The translations under genes were made by a program, and so were the position numbers. The notes beneath the pieces are model-generated. The model was not told the DNA's origin. It saw nothing but the letters and a program-made list of their open reading frames with translations, and searched no databases. DNA of 39,336 bases from Proteiniphilum sp. (lineage in GTDB: Bacteria; Bacteroidota; Bacteroidia; Bacteroidales; Dysgonomonadaceae). The number at the start of each line of letters is the position of its first letter. Within the stretch, counting starts at the first letter, position 1. The stretch lies in NCBI GenBank assembly GCA_016839025.1, contig JADLKK010000015.1:1-39336 (forward strand). Direction: 5' to 3'. Positions 1-8,937 of the stretch are shown in pieces.

Positions 1-1994
1 TTCCTTCCGGTGTATCCCAGTTTTTCATCGAGCACGCCATAGGGTGCCGAGAAGCCAAATGAGCTCAATCCCCAGATCTTGCCTTCATTACCGACCAACC
101 CTTCCAGCGTCACGGGCAGCCCGGCGGTCAAGCCAAATTTCAAGACTCCTCTGGGCAGCACCGACTCCTGATAGGATACCGGTTGTCTGCGGAACAATCC
201 TTCAGAAGGAACGGAGACGACACGCGTCTTAATTCCATCCTTGCTGAGCAGCCCGGCTCCTTCAACAAGCGTCGACACCTCAGAGCCGGACGCGAGCAAA
301 ATCACATCGAACCCGGGATCCTCCATCACGATGTATGCACCTTTTTCGGCCTGTAATGCTTCCTGAAAACGGGATTCTCTGGCTGGCAGCTCCGTGATGT
401 TTTGTCTTGAGAGAATCAACCCGGTGGGGGTATTGCCATTTTCTAATGCCATCTTCCAGGCAACAGTGGTCTCATGGCCATCGGCGGGACGAAGCACCAA
501 CATGGAATTCTCTCCATGATGGTTCTGTAGTTTCTCCATCAGCCGGATCTGTGCTTCCTGCTCTACCGGCTGGTGAGTAGGGCCATCTTCTCCCACACGG
601 AATGCATCATGTGTCCAGATAAAAATTGCAGGTGTCCCCATCAATGCAGCGACGCGAATGGCTGGTTTCATGTAATCGGAGAAGGCGAAGAATGTCCCAC
701 AGGCAGGCACCACCCCACCGTGCAGGGCTATACCGATGCATACCGCAGACATGGTGAACTCGGCAACACCCATCTGCAGAAAAGCTCCGGAAAAATCACC
801 CTTACGCAGCGGTTTGGTCTGTTTCAGGAAACCGTCGGTCTTATCGGAGTTGGAAAGGTCGGCAGAAGCCACTATCATGTTATCGACCTGTTGCGCAAGC
901 ACACTGAGTACGGTTGCCGATGAAGCACGGGTTGCATTGACCGGCTTCTGCTCAATGGCCGACCAGTTGATCTCCGGCAGTTCTCGTCCAAACCACCTGG
1001 CTTTTTTCCCGGCCAGCACAGGATTCATCCTGGCCCACTCACGTTCGCGTCTTCTCTTGTCTGCCACAATTGCTTGCAGCGCCAATCGTCGTTTTTCATA
1101 CAACTCTTTCACCTGAGGAAAAATCACAAAAGGATTCTCGGGATCCCCCCCCAGTCCGGCCACGGTTCTGGCAAAATCACCTCCTGCCGCACTCAATGGC
1201 TGCCCATGGGTGGAAAGCTGAGACTCAAACGAAGTGCCGTCGCCCTTCAATGCTCCTTTTCCCATTACTGTATTCCCGATAATAAGCGTCGGACGCTCCT
1301 TCTCCGCTTTTGCTTCGGTGAGGGCGGCTCTAATCTGCTCAGCATCATTCCCGTCAATTTCGATCACCTTCCAGTTCCAAGCCTCATACTTTTTCGCCAC
1401 ATCCTCACTCGTAACCTCGGAGGTTGTCGTGGAAAGCTGGATCTGGTTAGCATCATAAAACATGATCAGGTTGCTGAGACCCAGATGGCCGGCGATCCTT
1501 CCCACGCCCTGTGATATCTCTTCCTGAATGCCTCCGTCGGTAATATAGGCATAAATGGTATGGTCAACCACATTTCCCAGACGTGCTTCGAGGAATTTGG
1601 CAGCAATGGCCGCACCGGCACCATACGCATGCCCCTGACCCAACGGGCCTGAACTGTTCTCTATTCCCCGTGGCACATCGAGCTCAGGATGGCCAGGTGT
1701 GGCGCTACCCCACTGGCGGAAACCACGCAGATCCTCCATGGTGAATTTTCCACAGAGAGCGAGCACAGCATAAAACATGGGAGACATGTGACCGGCATCC
1801 AGGAAGAAGCGATCCCGACCATCCCAATAGGGGTTTTCGGGATCATACTCCAGAAATTCAGCATACAGAATGTTGATAAAATCAGCTCCACCCATTGGTC
1901 CCCCGGGGTGGCCCGACTTAGCTTTCTCTACCATTGCGGCTGATAATATCCTGATGTTATCAGCCGCCATTTTCACTACTTGATTGTCGTTCAT
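1..1994 (-). CDS. tkt: Transketolase, partial (last residues beyond the left edge)
   Basis: Transketolase moves two-carbon ketol units between pentose and other sugar phosphates with thiamine diphosphate and a divalent cation in the cytoplasm. The frame stays open from ATG 1994 to base 3, giving 664 codons. Family enzymes are about 660-675 residues, so only a short C-terminal tail is missing. Visible motifs are SGHPGGPMGGAD (about 27-38), the cofactor-site segment TDGGIQEE (about 152-159) followed by FYDANQIQL, and GEDGPTHQPVEQ in the pyrimidine domain. The normal GDG of the cofactor motif reads TDGG here; I believe this occurs in Bacteroidetes homologues. It lies 61 bp downstream of a Gfo/Idh/MocA-like gene on the same strand and is probably the last visible gene of a six-gene polyol operon. 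There it would drain pentulose 5-phosphate into central metabolism. Confidence 0.95.
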   Translation of the reverse strand, partial: MNDNQVVKMAADNIRILSAAMVEKAKSGHPGGPMGGADFINILYAEFLEYDPENPYWDGRDRFFLDAGHMSPMFYAVLALCGKFTMEDLRGFRQWGSATPGHPELDVPRGIENSSGPLGQGHAYGAGAAIAAKFLEARLGNVVDHTIYAYITDGGIQEEISQGVGRIAGHLGLSNLIMFYDANQIQLSTTTSEVTSEDVAKKYEAWNWKVIEIDGNDAEQIRAALTEAKAEKERPTLIIGNTVMGKGALKGDGTSFESQLSTHGQPLSAAGGDFARTVAGLGGDPENPFVIFPQVKELYEKRRLALQAIVADKRRREREWARMNPVLAGKKARWFGRELPEINWSAIEQKPVNATRASSATVLSVLAQQVDNMIVASADLSNSDKTDGFLKQTKPLRKGDFSGAFLQMGVAEFTMSAVCIGIALHGGVVPACGTFFAFSDYMKPAIRVAALMGTPAIFIWTHDAFRVGEDGPTHQPVEQEAQIRLMEKLQNHHGENSMLVLRPADGHETTVAWKMALENGNTPTGLILSRQNITELPARESRFQEALQAEKGAYIVMEDPGFDVILLASGSEVSTLVEGAGLLSKDGIKTRVVSVPSEGLFRRQPVSYQESVLPRGVLKFGLTAGLPVTLEGLVGNEGKIWGLSSFGFSAPYGVLDEKLGYTGR

Positions 1995-2055
1995 TGGATT
2001 TTTCTTATTATTGTTTCCGGAAAACCGGTAAGTAACGTATGTTGCATGTATACAG

Positions 2056-3291
2056 TCAGAGACTGAACTGCGGGACTTTCACCCATTCCCCGTCTCGCAT
2101 TGCGGATTGGTGTGCTGCAATCCCCCCAACCGTCATGTTGAGTGACATTGCGATATCAATTAATGGTTTACGGTCTTCGAGGATTGCCCTTACGAACTCT
2201 TCCGTAAGATGTCCGTGTGAACCTCCATGGCCTCCCTCGGGCATTCCGGGGGGAAGAGCCGGACGCGAGACATCAGGCAGATTTTTCATGAGACCCTCGT
2301 ACTTGTCGTAATAGGAGCCTGTCGTCCCTCTCACCCTTCCCGTCTCAGCACCATAACCGTGCCCCATGGTGTCACTGCTTCTGCCCATGCGTGCCGAACC
2401 ACCTTCACGGGTACGGTAGAATGCGATCTCAGTGGCAAACGGATTGTTGTAGATATTATTATCCGGCTGGTAACGTTCCATCTTGCTTTTCATGCCCATG
2501 CAGGAAACCTCAAGAAAGGAGCCTCCGGTAACTGCCACATAATAAGCATCGGAGTGTGTCGGATACCACTGGGGTGGCATCCCGTGCCGCCAGCCGTTAA
2601 AGGAGTCAATCCCATTTTCAGAATAATGCCAGTACTCTCCCTCGGCATAGAGCAGCTGTCCGAATCCTCCTGCGTGATATATCTGACGCATGGCATAGAG
2701 ATTTTCGCGGAACATGGAGGTTTCGTACATCATATACTTCAGCCCTGTCCGTTTTACCGTTTCGAACAGCTTCTCAGCATCTTCGAAAGAGCCAAAAACG
2801 GCCGGAACGGCACAGGCTACATGCTTGCCATGATTCAATACCTCGATGCAGTGCCTGGCATGACTCGGCGCATCCGTAGCCACAAAGACAGCCTCAATGG
2901 TATCATCTTTCACCAGTTCCTCCAGTGAAGGGTAGGTCTTGCTGCATTTTGTCACCTCCGCCAGCTTCTGGCAGCGTTCGGGAATGAGGTCACTCACTGC
3001 GGCAACCTCTACATTCGGGTGATCCTGAAAGCCAAATGCTGCTGCGAAGCGGCAAACACCATATCCTACCAGCCCGACCCGTATCTTGCGACTCGAAACC
3101 GGGATCCATATTTTCGACTCGCCACTGCCGCTGCCGTGATCCTCAAACCCCTGAATGGGCGGAGAGGCGTTAGACCCGGCAAGATGCCCCCGGGCCTGAT
3201 GAAGCCCCAACAGGCAGGTTCCAGCTCCGATACCTGCCTTCCTGATGAAATCACGACGGCCAAATGAATGATTGTTTCTCTTTGTTTTCAT
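2056..3291 (-). CDS. Tat-exported Gfo/Idh/MocA-fold protein, GH109-like, lacking the EKP lysine
   Basis: The N-terminus has a twin-arginine signal (GRRDFIRKAG, residues 11-20), so export as a folded cofactor-bound protein is expected. A Rossmann segment RVGLVGYGVC follows at about 71-80. Where oxidoreductases of this superfamily carry EKP with a catalytic lysine, this protein has CAVPAVFG (about 160-167). The C-terminal layout (YPTHSDAYY, then GGHGGSHGHL, then a closing VPQF) resembles from memory the GH109 NAD-dependent glycosidases, which also lack EKP. A role as glycosidase or other redox-assisted lyase is therefore at least as likely as a plain dehydrogenase. I chose ATG 3291 because it places the RR pair 12 residues in; an in-frame ATG at 3330 adds 13 residues. 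It sits between the AraM-like dehydrogenase and transketolase genes in the same operon. Confidence 0.8.
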   Translation of the reverse strand: MKTKRNNHSFGRRDFIRKAGIGAGTCLLGLHQARGHLAGSNASPPIQGFEDHGSGSGESKIWIPVSSRKIRVGLVGYGVCRFAAAFGFQDHPNVEVAAVSDLIPERCQKLAEVTKCSKTYPSLEELVKDDTIEAVFVATDAPSHARHCIEVLNHGKHVACAVPAVFGSFEDAEKLFETVKRTGLKYMMYETSMFRENLYAMRQIYHAGGFGQLLYAEGEYWHYSENGIDSFNGWRHGMPPQWYPTHSDAYYVAVTGGSFLEVSCMGMKSKMERYQPDNNIYNNPFATEIAFYRTREGGSARMGRSSDTMGHGYGAETGRVRGTTGSYYDKYEGLMKNLPDVSRPALPPGMPEGGHGGSHGHLTEEFVRAILEDRKPLIDIAMSLNMTVGGIAAHQSAMRDGEWVKVPQFSL

Positions 3292-3360
3292 TGTTGTAGT
3301 ATTACTTTTGGAGACTTCATTGGGGATCATCCACCCATTCGCAACCAGCAGCCTCTGGCA

Positions 3361-4704
3361 TCATTTCTCAATCGGCCACTTGCCTTCCGGTCCAAAAATG
3401 GCATCCAGCCATTTCTCTGTCATACAGGTTCTCACTCCCAGATCCAGGATGGTAAAACGACGGCGAATAAAGAGTGCCCGATGAAATGTCTCACGCAGAT
3501 ACTCCCGTGGGATACCGATCTCTTCGGGTTCAACGGGTGCTCCGACAACCTTCAGGCGCCTTTTCACCTCCTCGAAGGGAATGATCTGTTGGGCTAATCT
3601 ATCGCTGATAGCCTTCCAGTTCCGTTTCAGATTGAGAAGCTGCTCCCTGAGCTGTTCACTGGTGATATATTTTGCCTCCATCTCCTCTTTTGCAATATGC
3701 AGGAAATCGGTATCACCAAACCGCTCTTCAGCTTCTTTCAATATCTGATCAAGCGAGGGCCATCTGCTGCAACAGAGATCAACATCCAGCTCCTCATCGA
3801 TAGGGGTCTGCAGCATCTGTTCGTAAAAAGCGGTCAGCGCCAGTGTACCGATAGCAACCTGAAATCCGTGCGGCACCGCCCTATTGTTGTGCTCGTGATG
3901 CTCCATGTTCCAGAGGTGACTGAAATGGTGTTCGGCACCTGAAGCGGGGCGTGTGGATTTGGCCTGTTGCATGGCAAGGCCACCCAACATCAACCGTTCA
4001 GTCAACAAGGCAATGGCATCACGGTCCCCCCCCCGGATTCCTTCAGGATTGGAAAGAGAGCGATGCAATCCCTCCTGGATAATCTGCCAAGCCTCCGGAT
4101 TCAACGGTTCAACCCCCATGAAATCGGCCAGCAACCAATCAGCGCCGGCGGTCACTTTGGCAAACACATCTGCATAACCGGCAGCAGTCATCGTAAGCGG
4201 AGCTGCGCGGATGATATCCACATCGGCCAGACATGCATGAGGAGCGGGACAACTGAAGGTCTGTTTGGATCCATTAAAGGTAACAGAAGAGCCGAAAGCG
4301 GTATAACCATCAACGGAAGCTGCCGTAACAACACTCATATACTTCCTGCCAACATTGTGCGCGGAAAGTTTCACCAAATCATTCACAATGCCCGAGCCGA
4401 CAGCGATGGGTATGGCCTCGTGTGCCCTGAAAGAGTTTTCCAACAGCGCCACATTTTCATAGGTGGCAGCCAGCTCCGAGAGCTGAAAAATATAGGGTTT
4501 TTCCTGAACGATCATCTTCTCATTCAGCCTCTCCGTGATGAGATCACCAAAGTGATCAATGATATATTGATCCGAAACAATTACCGCTTTTTTGCCGGGA
4601 AACTGTTCCATAAAGAGATCACCAACCCTGTTAATAGCCCCCGGTTCGATAATCAGTGCTTTTGTGTCATTTACAAATTGTAATGAATTCTCAATTTTTA
4701 ACAT
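3361..4704 (-). CDS. AraM/EgsA-type sn-glycerol-1-phosphate (or polyol-phosphate) dehydrogenase
   Basis: This is a 447-residue member of the iron-alcohol-dehydrogenase-like family that contains archaeal EgsA and Bacillus AraM, which interconvert sn-glycerol 1-phosphate and dihydroxyacetone phosphate with NAD(P)H. The nucleotide-binding GSG lies at about 103-105, followed by VTAASVDGYTAFGSS. Likely metal ligands are Asp179 (GYADVFAK), His259 or His260 (SGAEHHFSHLW) and His279 (AVPHGF). It is about 50 residues longer than Bacillus AraM, with the extra sequence at the C-terminal side. The gene follows the polyol permease by 23 bp. Sitting with a pentulokinase-type enzyme and transketolase, it could act on a pentitol or pentitol phosphate instead of glycerol 1-phosphate. 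The family is clear; the substrate is not. Confidence 0.87.
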   Translation of the reverse strand: MLKIENSLQFVNDTKALIIEPGAINRVGDLFMEQFPGKKAVIVSDQYIIDHFGDLITERLNEKMIVQEKPYIFQLSELAATYENVALLENSFRAHEAIPIAVGSGIVNDLVKLSAHNVGRKYMSVVTAASVDGYTAFGSSVTFNGSKQTFSCPAPHACLADVDIIRAAPLTMTAAGYADVFAKVTAGADWLLADFMGVEPLNPEAWQIIQEGLHRSLSNPEGIRGGDRDAIALLTERLMLGGLAMQQAKSTRPASGAEHHFSHLWNMEHHEHNNRAVPHGFQVAIGTLALTAFYEQMLQTPIDEELDVDLCCSRWPSLDQILKEAEERFGDTDFLHIAKEEMEAKYITSEQLREQLLNLKRNWKAISDRLAQQIIPFEEVKRRLKVVGAPVEPEEIGIPREYLRETFHRALFIRRRFTILDLGVRTCMTEKWLDAIFGPEGKWPIEK

Positions 4705-4727
4705 ATCCTATTTCTTAATCAACTATT

Positions 4728-6005
4728 TTATTGCTGCACGGGATCTTCCTGTGCCGTATCTACATATTTAATCGTTTTGGCATTGTTGGGGAGTGTGATG
4801 AACCTGGTAAGCAGGGCACTGATCAGATAGAGCGAGGCGAGAATCCAGATAACTCCGGCATCTCCCACCAATCCGATGAACAGTCCCACGATGGCCGGTC
4901 CAACAAATACCGGTAAGCCGGCACCAAGGTTCAGAATGGACATTGCCGCTCCCTTATCTTTCTTCACCAGCGAGGGTACCAGTGCAGACAAAGGCACGTA
5001 TCCGGCAAGCATCGCACCCCAGATCACGCCCGAGATCAACAGCGCCACAAAGCTGTGATCGAAAAACTGAGGAGAATAGAAGAAGAGCAGTGTAGAAAGG
5101 GCACATCCTACACCACCGAACCACATGATAGTGTTTCTCCATCCGAATGAATCACCCACGAATCCGAATATCAGATTGAAAATGATGTTACTGGTAAATA
5201 TGGTACCCCATATCTGCAACCATTCAGTGGTTGTAAAACCATGTGTGGCGAGGTAAGAAGGCAGAAAGACCGGGAATGCAAATTGTGCTGTTGTGTTGAT
5301 CACCCTCACAATACCACCCAGTAGAACCTTTGGCTCCTCCTTCACAATTGAAAACCCTTTCGCCAGCTCTTTCAACCGGGAATGGAAGTCGCTCTTGGTA
5401 TTCCTTTTCTCCTCACGGGTAAGGAAAAGTACAATCAGAGCACCAGCCAGCACCCACACCACAGCGTTCCACAAGGTGTTCATGTAGCCTATCCGGGGAA
5501 TGGCCCAGCTGGAGTAGTAGGCACCCAGTACAACCAATCCTCCCGTAAACACGAACCAGAACCAGCCCACAGCCCTTCCCAACGATTTACCGGGGCTCAC
5601 ATAGGTGATCCACACCAAAAAGGAATAGGCGAAAAGGGGATAGCCGAAACCGCGCAAAGCGTAGGTGATCAGCATAATGGAAAAGTTCATATCCGGTAGC
5701 GCATACCCCACAAAAGAGACAGTACCCAACAAGTAAAGTATCAGTCCCGCAAACATGGTCTTCTTGATCCCGTATGCCTCAGCAAGCACCCCGGAAAACC
5801 AGGAGGAGATGGCGATGACAATGCCGTAGGCAGAGAAAAGCGATGCCGACTGTTGCATGGTCAGCCCCTTCTCAATCAGGAAAGGACTCAACCAGCCCTG
5901 TTCCATTCCATCACCCATCATAAAGATCAGAATACCCAGATATCCCCACGCCAGCTGTCGGGGTATACCCGCTTTCTCAAAAAAATCTGCTTGTACGCTA
6001 TTCAT
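4728..6005 (-). CDS. MFS polyol permease (RbtT/DalT-like)
   Basis: A 425-residue, 12-helix major facilitator protein of the inner membrane. Its sequence resembles, from memory, the Klebsiella ribitol and D-arabitol permeases of the polyol permease family (TC 2.A.1.18). Shared segments include FMMGDGMEQGWLSPFL near the first helix, GFTTTEWLQIWG before helix 8, and KKDKGAAMSILNLGAG near helix 11. The family usually takes up pentitols by proton symport. It lies 34 bp after the lipoprotein phosphodiesterase gene and 23 bp before the AraM-like dehydrogenase, so import is coupled to catabolism. An automated pipeline might label it a glycerol-3-phosphate (GlpT/UhpC) transporter, but the polyol match reads better to me. 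The actual substrate is inferred. Confidence 0.87.
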   Translation of the reverse strand: MNSVQADFFEKAGIPRQLAWGYLGILIFMMGDGMEQGWLSPFLIEKGLTMQQSASLFSAYGIVIAISSWFSGVLAEAYGIKKTMFAGLILYLLGTVSFVGYALPDMNFSIMLITYALRGFGYPLFAYSFLVWITYVSPGKSLGRAVGWFWFVFTGGLVVLGAYYSSWAIPRIGYMNTLWNAVVWVLAGALIVLFLTREEKRNTKSDFHSRLKELAKGFSIVKEEPKVLLGGIVRVINTTAQFAFPVFLPSYLATHGFTTTEWLQIWGTIFTSNIIFNLIFGFVGDSFGWRNTIMWFGGVGCALSTLLFFYSPQFFDHSFVALLISGVIWGAMLAGYVPLSALVPSLVKKDKGAAMSILNLGAGLPVFVGPAIVGLFIGLVGDAGVIWILASLYLISALLTRFITLPNNAKTIKYVDTAQEDPVQQ

Positions 6006-6039
6006 GTCATCCCTTCTTTTTTACCATCCAAACAAGTTC

Positions 6040-6945
6040 CTATTTTTCACTTTTCACCTGCTGCAACACCCCCCACAACTCCTGAGGAATATCGGTCTCG
6101 ATAATATCCGCTCCACACAAAATCTCTTCACGGTATTTAACCGCACGCTCTTCAGCCGACTCCAGCCGGTCATGCGTGGGAGCAACAGAGATCATACAAC
6201 GTACACCGTGGGCATGAAGCTTCTCGACCAGCTCAGCGTTCCTTTCATCAACCGTCGGCCCCACATAGGCAATCATATTCTTCCACGGTACGCCTGCCGC
6301 TGCCATATCTTCGTACTCCTCCTCATTCCTGATGCGGGCAGAAAACATGACATCCGGCATCCTTTCGTAGTAGTAACGCATCTGTTCACCGGTATGAACC
6401 GTCAGCATGATGTTTTTTTCTGCCCCACACTGTCTGATCAGCTCCACGATCATCTCCCGTGGCACATCCTTTCGATCGAGGTTTAACACTGTTTTCCCGA
6501 TACTCCAGCGGATAGCCTCTTCCAGTGTGGGAATCCGGAAGGATGTGACATCACCCGTATAATCTCTCAAGCGAACACTATCCAGTTCCTCCCAGCTGTA
6601 ATCGATCAGCTTGCCTGTTGCATTTGTCGTCCTATCCAGTGTGGCATCATGCATCAGCACGATAACACTATCCCTTGTCAACCGCGGGTCCACCTCGAAA
6701 AAAATACCCGGTACTACCTTCGTAGCATACTGTAAACCCTCAAGTGAGTTGTCGGGATATTCGGTATGGAGCCAGGCGCCACGATGCCCGCTGATGAGTA
6801 TGGAACCATCCCCCTCATACTTGAAAAACTCGGAGAGTGTCTCACCATTTGCAAAGGCCGTCTGTCTCTTCTGAGGCTGTTTACAGCTGCTAATGGCCAA
6901 AACGACAGCTGATGCCATGAAAAAATAAAAGATTCTGCTTTTCAT
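6040..6945 (-). CDS. Glycerophosphodiester phosphodiesterase lipoprotein (GDPD/GlpQ family)
   Basis: The enzyme hydrolyses glycerophosphodiesters to a glycerol phosphate and an alcohol. The N-terminus is a lipoprotein signal with lipobox ISSC and the lipidated Cys at residue 21, so it should be anchored facing the periplasm or the surface. Family motifs are present: GHRGAW with the first catalytic His, FFEVDPRLT with metal-binding Glu and Asp, MHDATLDRTT with the second catalytic His, and IPTLEEAI. Length (about 301 residues) is normal. I chose ATG 6945 (MKSRIF); another ATG three codons upstream is possible. It starts 23 bp after the kinase gene, so the operon joins an external phosphodiesterase to uptake and intracellular catabolism. 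GlpQ-type enzymes elsewhere can attack teichoic acids, which makes a polymeric substrate conceivable. Confidence 0.92.
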   Translation of the reverse strand: MKSRIFYFFMASAVVLAISSCKQPQKRQTAFANGETLSEFFKYEGDGSILISGHRGAWLHTEYPDNSLEGLQYATKVVPGIFFEVDPRLTRDSVIVLMHDATLDRTTNATGKLIDYSWEELDSVRLRDYTGDVTSFRIPTLEEAIRWSIGKTVLNLDRKDVPREMIVELIRQCGAEKNIMLTVHTGEQMRYYYERMPDVMFSARIRNEEEYEDMAAAGVPWKNMIAYVGPTVDERNAELVEKLHAHGVRCMISVAPTHDRLESAEERAVKYREEILCGADIIETDIPQELWGVLQQVKSEK

Positions 6946-6968
6946 ATACTGCAATTATTAATGGTTCT

Positions 6969-8645
6969 CTACAGTTGTGGAAAAAAGGATGAAGCTCCAT
7001 CCTGACAAGCACCCAGCCGGAGATATTCCCGGAACAGCCGGTTGTAGTAGTGATGCCTTTCCTCATCCGGAAAATACTCCCTACTGACTCCGCACCTCAT
7101 CTTCTCCTGTGCAATAGCCAGTGAAGGGAACAGTTCCGCCGCTGCAGCAGCACACATGGCAGCCCCCAAGGCTCCTGCCTGCTCTGTGTTGGCCACCTTG
7201 ACCGGCACACCCAGCACATCCGTTAGTATCTGCATCACGAATGCGGACTTCTGTGAAATCCCGCCCACACTGACAATCTCCTCAATTTGTAGCCCATGCT
7301 GTTTATAGTGTTCAAATATCGCTTTTGATCCGAAGGCGGTTGCCTCAACCAGGCTCTTGAAGATCTCCGGAGCTGTTGTGGCGAGGGTGAGCCCGGATAT
7401 GACGCCTTTTTTGTCGGGTGCGGGATCGGGATTGCGCCTTCCATTGAGCCAGTCGAGAGAAACCAGGCCAGAATGATCATATGGGATCTCTGCAGCCTCT
7501 TCCGAAAGAGCAACGATGATGCGATCCATACATGCTCTCCTTCTCTCAGGATCATCTTCAAACTGATCCAAAACCCACCCGAGCAGCTTTTTATACCAGG
7601 CATATACATCTCCAAATGCTGACTGGCCGGCTTCCACACCAATCATTTCGGGTAACACCGAGCCATGCACCTGCCCGCTGATACCGGGTATCAGGCGATC
7701 ACCCATCACATGCACCGGTACCACCACGATATCACAGGTAGAGGTGCCCAGGATCTTTACCATTGTTCCCGGCTTGATACCCGCGCCGATAGCTGCCGAG
7801 TGGGCATCCACCACACCGACAGAGACGATCAGATCCTCCGGCAACCCCAGGGCGAATGCCCACTCCTGTGAAATCTGCCCTGCAGCTGTATCATTTGTAA
7901 ATGTATCCGCAGGAAGGCGATCTCCAATCAGTGCCAGTTGCGGATCGAGTTTCTCCAGAAAATCGTGAGAGGGGTAACCACCCCACTGCTCAGCCCATAA
8001 ACATTTGTGGCCGGCAGCACATCTGCTGCGCCTCACCTCCTCGGGCTTTTGTGATCCTGTTAGCAATGCAGGCAGCCAGTCGCATAACTCAATGATGCCG
8101 TAAGCCTCCTCTCTTATCGCAGGATCTCTCCGCAAAAGGTGCAATGCCTTGGCCCAGAACCATTCCAATGAATAATTCCCCCCGGAAAATGAGGTGTAAT
8201 CTGTTGCCCAGCCGTGTGCCAGCCGGTTAATCTCTTCAGCTTCTGCAAGAGCAGTATGATCTTTCCAGAGCAGAAACATGGCGTCGGGATTCTCGGCAAA
8301 ACCGGACTGCAGTGCAAGGGGAATACCGTTCCTGTCGGTAAGGGTGACGGTGCTCGCTGTCGCATCGATGCCAATTGCCCTGATCCTTTTTATGCGATCG
8401 GCGGGTATCTGCTGAAGAAGAGCGAGAATTGCCTCCGACAGTGATTCAATATAATCCAGTGGGTGATGCCTGTACTGACTCCTGTCAGGATCACAGTATA
8501 AACCGCTGTTCCATCTCTTGTAAAGAGAGGTGGAAACAGCCAGTTCCTTCCCGGTATCAGCGTCAACAAGCAGTGCTCTACAGGAATCGGTACCGTAATC
8601 AACCCCAATCACAAGCGATCCCCTGTTCATGTTCATCTCAGACAT
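6969..8645 (-). CDS. FGGY-family kinase, L-ribulokinase (AraB) type
   Basis: A 558-residue FGGY carbohydrate kinase that matches the AraB branch along its whole length. The phosphate-binding GVDYGTDSCRALLVD opens the protein. AraB-like segments follow: RHHPLDYIES, ENPDAMFLLWKDHTA, CDWLPALLTG, LGTSTCDIVV, GVEAGQSAFGDVYAWY and WLNGRRNPDP. AraB of E. coli phosphorylates both ribuloses and both xyluloses and also ribitol and L-arabitol, so the sequence does not fix the substrate. No arabinose isomerase (araA) or ribulose-phosphate epimerase (araD) is visible, and the neighbours are a polyol permease and an AraM-like dehydrogenase. A D-ribulose or pentitol substrate is therefore plausible. It is the first gene of the minus-strand operon, divergent from a DeoR-type regulator. 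Start 8645 was kept; ATGs 3 and 5 codons further in are alternatives. Confidence 0.9.
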   Translation of the reverse strand: MSEMNMNRGSLVIGVDYGTDSCRALLVDADTGKELAVSTSLYKRWNSGLYCDPDRSQYRHHPLDYIESLSEAILALLQQIPADRIKRIRAIGIDATASTVTLTDRNGIPLALQSGFAENPDAMFLLWKDHTALAEAEEINRLAHGWATDYTSFSGGNYSLEWFWAKALHLLRRDPAIREEAYGIIELCDWLPALLTGSQKPEEVRRSRCAAGHKCLWAEQWGGYPSHDFLEKLDPQLALIGDRLPADTFTNDTAAGQISQEWAFALGLPEDLIVSVGVVDAHSAAIGAGIKPGTMVKILGTSTCDIVVVPVHVMGDRLIPGISGQVHGSVLPEMIGVEAGQSAFGDVYAWYKKLLGWVLDQFEDDPERRRACMDRIIVALSEEAAEIPYDHSGLVSLDWLNGRRNPDPAPDKKGVISGLTLATTAPEIFKSLVEATAFGSKAIFEHYKQHGLQIEEIVSVGGISQKSAFVMQILTDVLGVPVKVANTEQAGALGAAMCAAAAAELFPSLAIAQEKMRCGVSREYFPDEERHHYYNRLFREYLRLGACQDGASSFFPQL

Positions 8646-8764
8646 TTGAAAATGTTTTATGCTACTATTCTAACCACAGCCATCAATAAAACTGATGAGT
8701 TATAAATCACGCTGCTTTCATCATGATTGATAAACCAAAGAAAATTTCGTTTCATACAACAAAA

Positions 8765-8774
8765 GAAAGCTTTC
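8765..8774. promoter_or_regulatory. Candidate operator palindrome GAAAGCTTTC
   Basis: A perfect 10-bp inverted repeat about 15-25 bp downstream of the candidate -7 box of the minus-strand operon. Short AT-rich palindromes occur by chance, so the operator role rests on position beside a DeoR-type gene. Confidence 0.3.
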
Positions 8775-8789
8775 GATTATTTATGACCA

Positions 8790-8797
8790 CAAATATA
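8790..8797 (-). promoter_or_regulatory. Candidate -7 box of the polyol operon
   Basis: On the minus strand the bases read TATATTTG, an exact fit to the Bacteroidetes TAnnTTTG -7 element. No clear TTTG -33 box lies at the expected distance. Transcription would start near 8785, leaving about 140 nt of leader before the kinase ATG at 8645. The palindrome at 8765-8774 would fall just downstream of the start site, a usual repressor position. Confidence 0.4.
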
Positions 8798-8929
8798 TTC
8801 CAATTTATCTTATAAAAGAAAGTCTACGAAACCAATTTTCCTCGAACTCTGTTAATATATATTAATTACAAAAAAATGCGATTTGGACAAACATTCCCGA
8901 AAAATGGTGTATAAATCAAATTTTTCTTC

Positions 8930-8937
8930 TAATTTTG
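8930..8937 (+). promoter_or_regulatory. Candidate -7 box of the deoR-type gene
   Basis: TAATTTTG fits TAnnTTTG and ends 13 bp before ATG 8951, giving a very short leader. No good -33 TTTG is present. Confidence 0.4.

Noticed and set aside
1-1994. Possible frameshift in transketolase because no start-to-stop frame is closed
   Set aside because: The frame from 1994 is open to the first bases of the window and ends with typical C-terminal transketolase sequence, so it is only cut by the edge.
3967-4683. Plus-strand open frame of about 238 codons
   Set aside because: Antisense to the AraM-like dehydrogenase gene, which is clearly coding.
4728-6005. Calling the MFS protein a glycerol-3-phosphate (GlpT) transporter
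   Set aside because: Tempting beside a GDPD, but the conserved segments align with RbtT/DalT-like polyol permeases.
6969-8645. Reading the locus as an L-arabinose operon because of the AraB-like kinase
   Set aside because: No araA, araD or arabinose transporter is present, and the permease is of the pentitol type.
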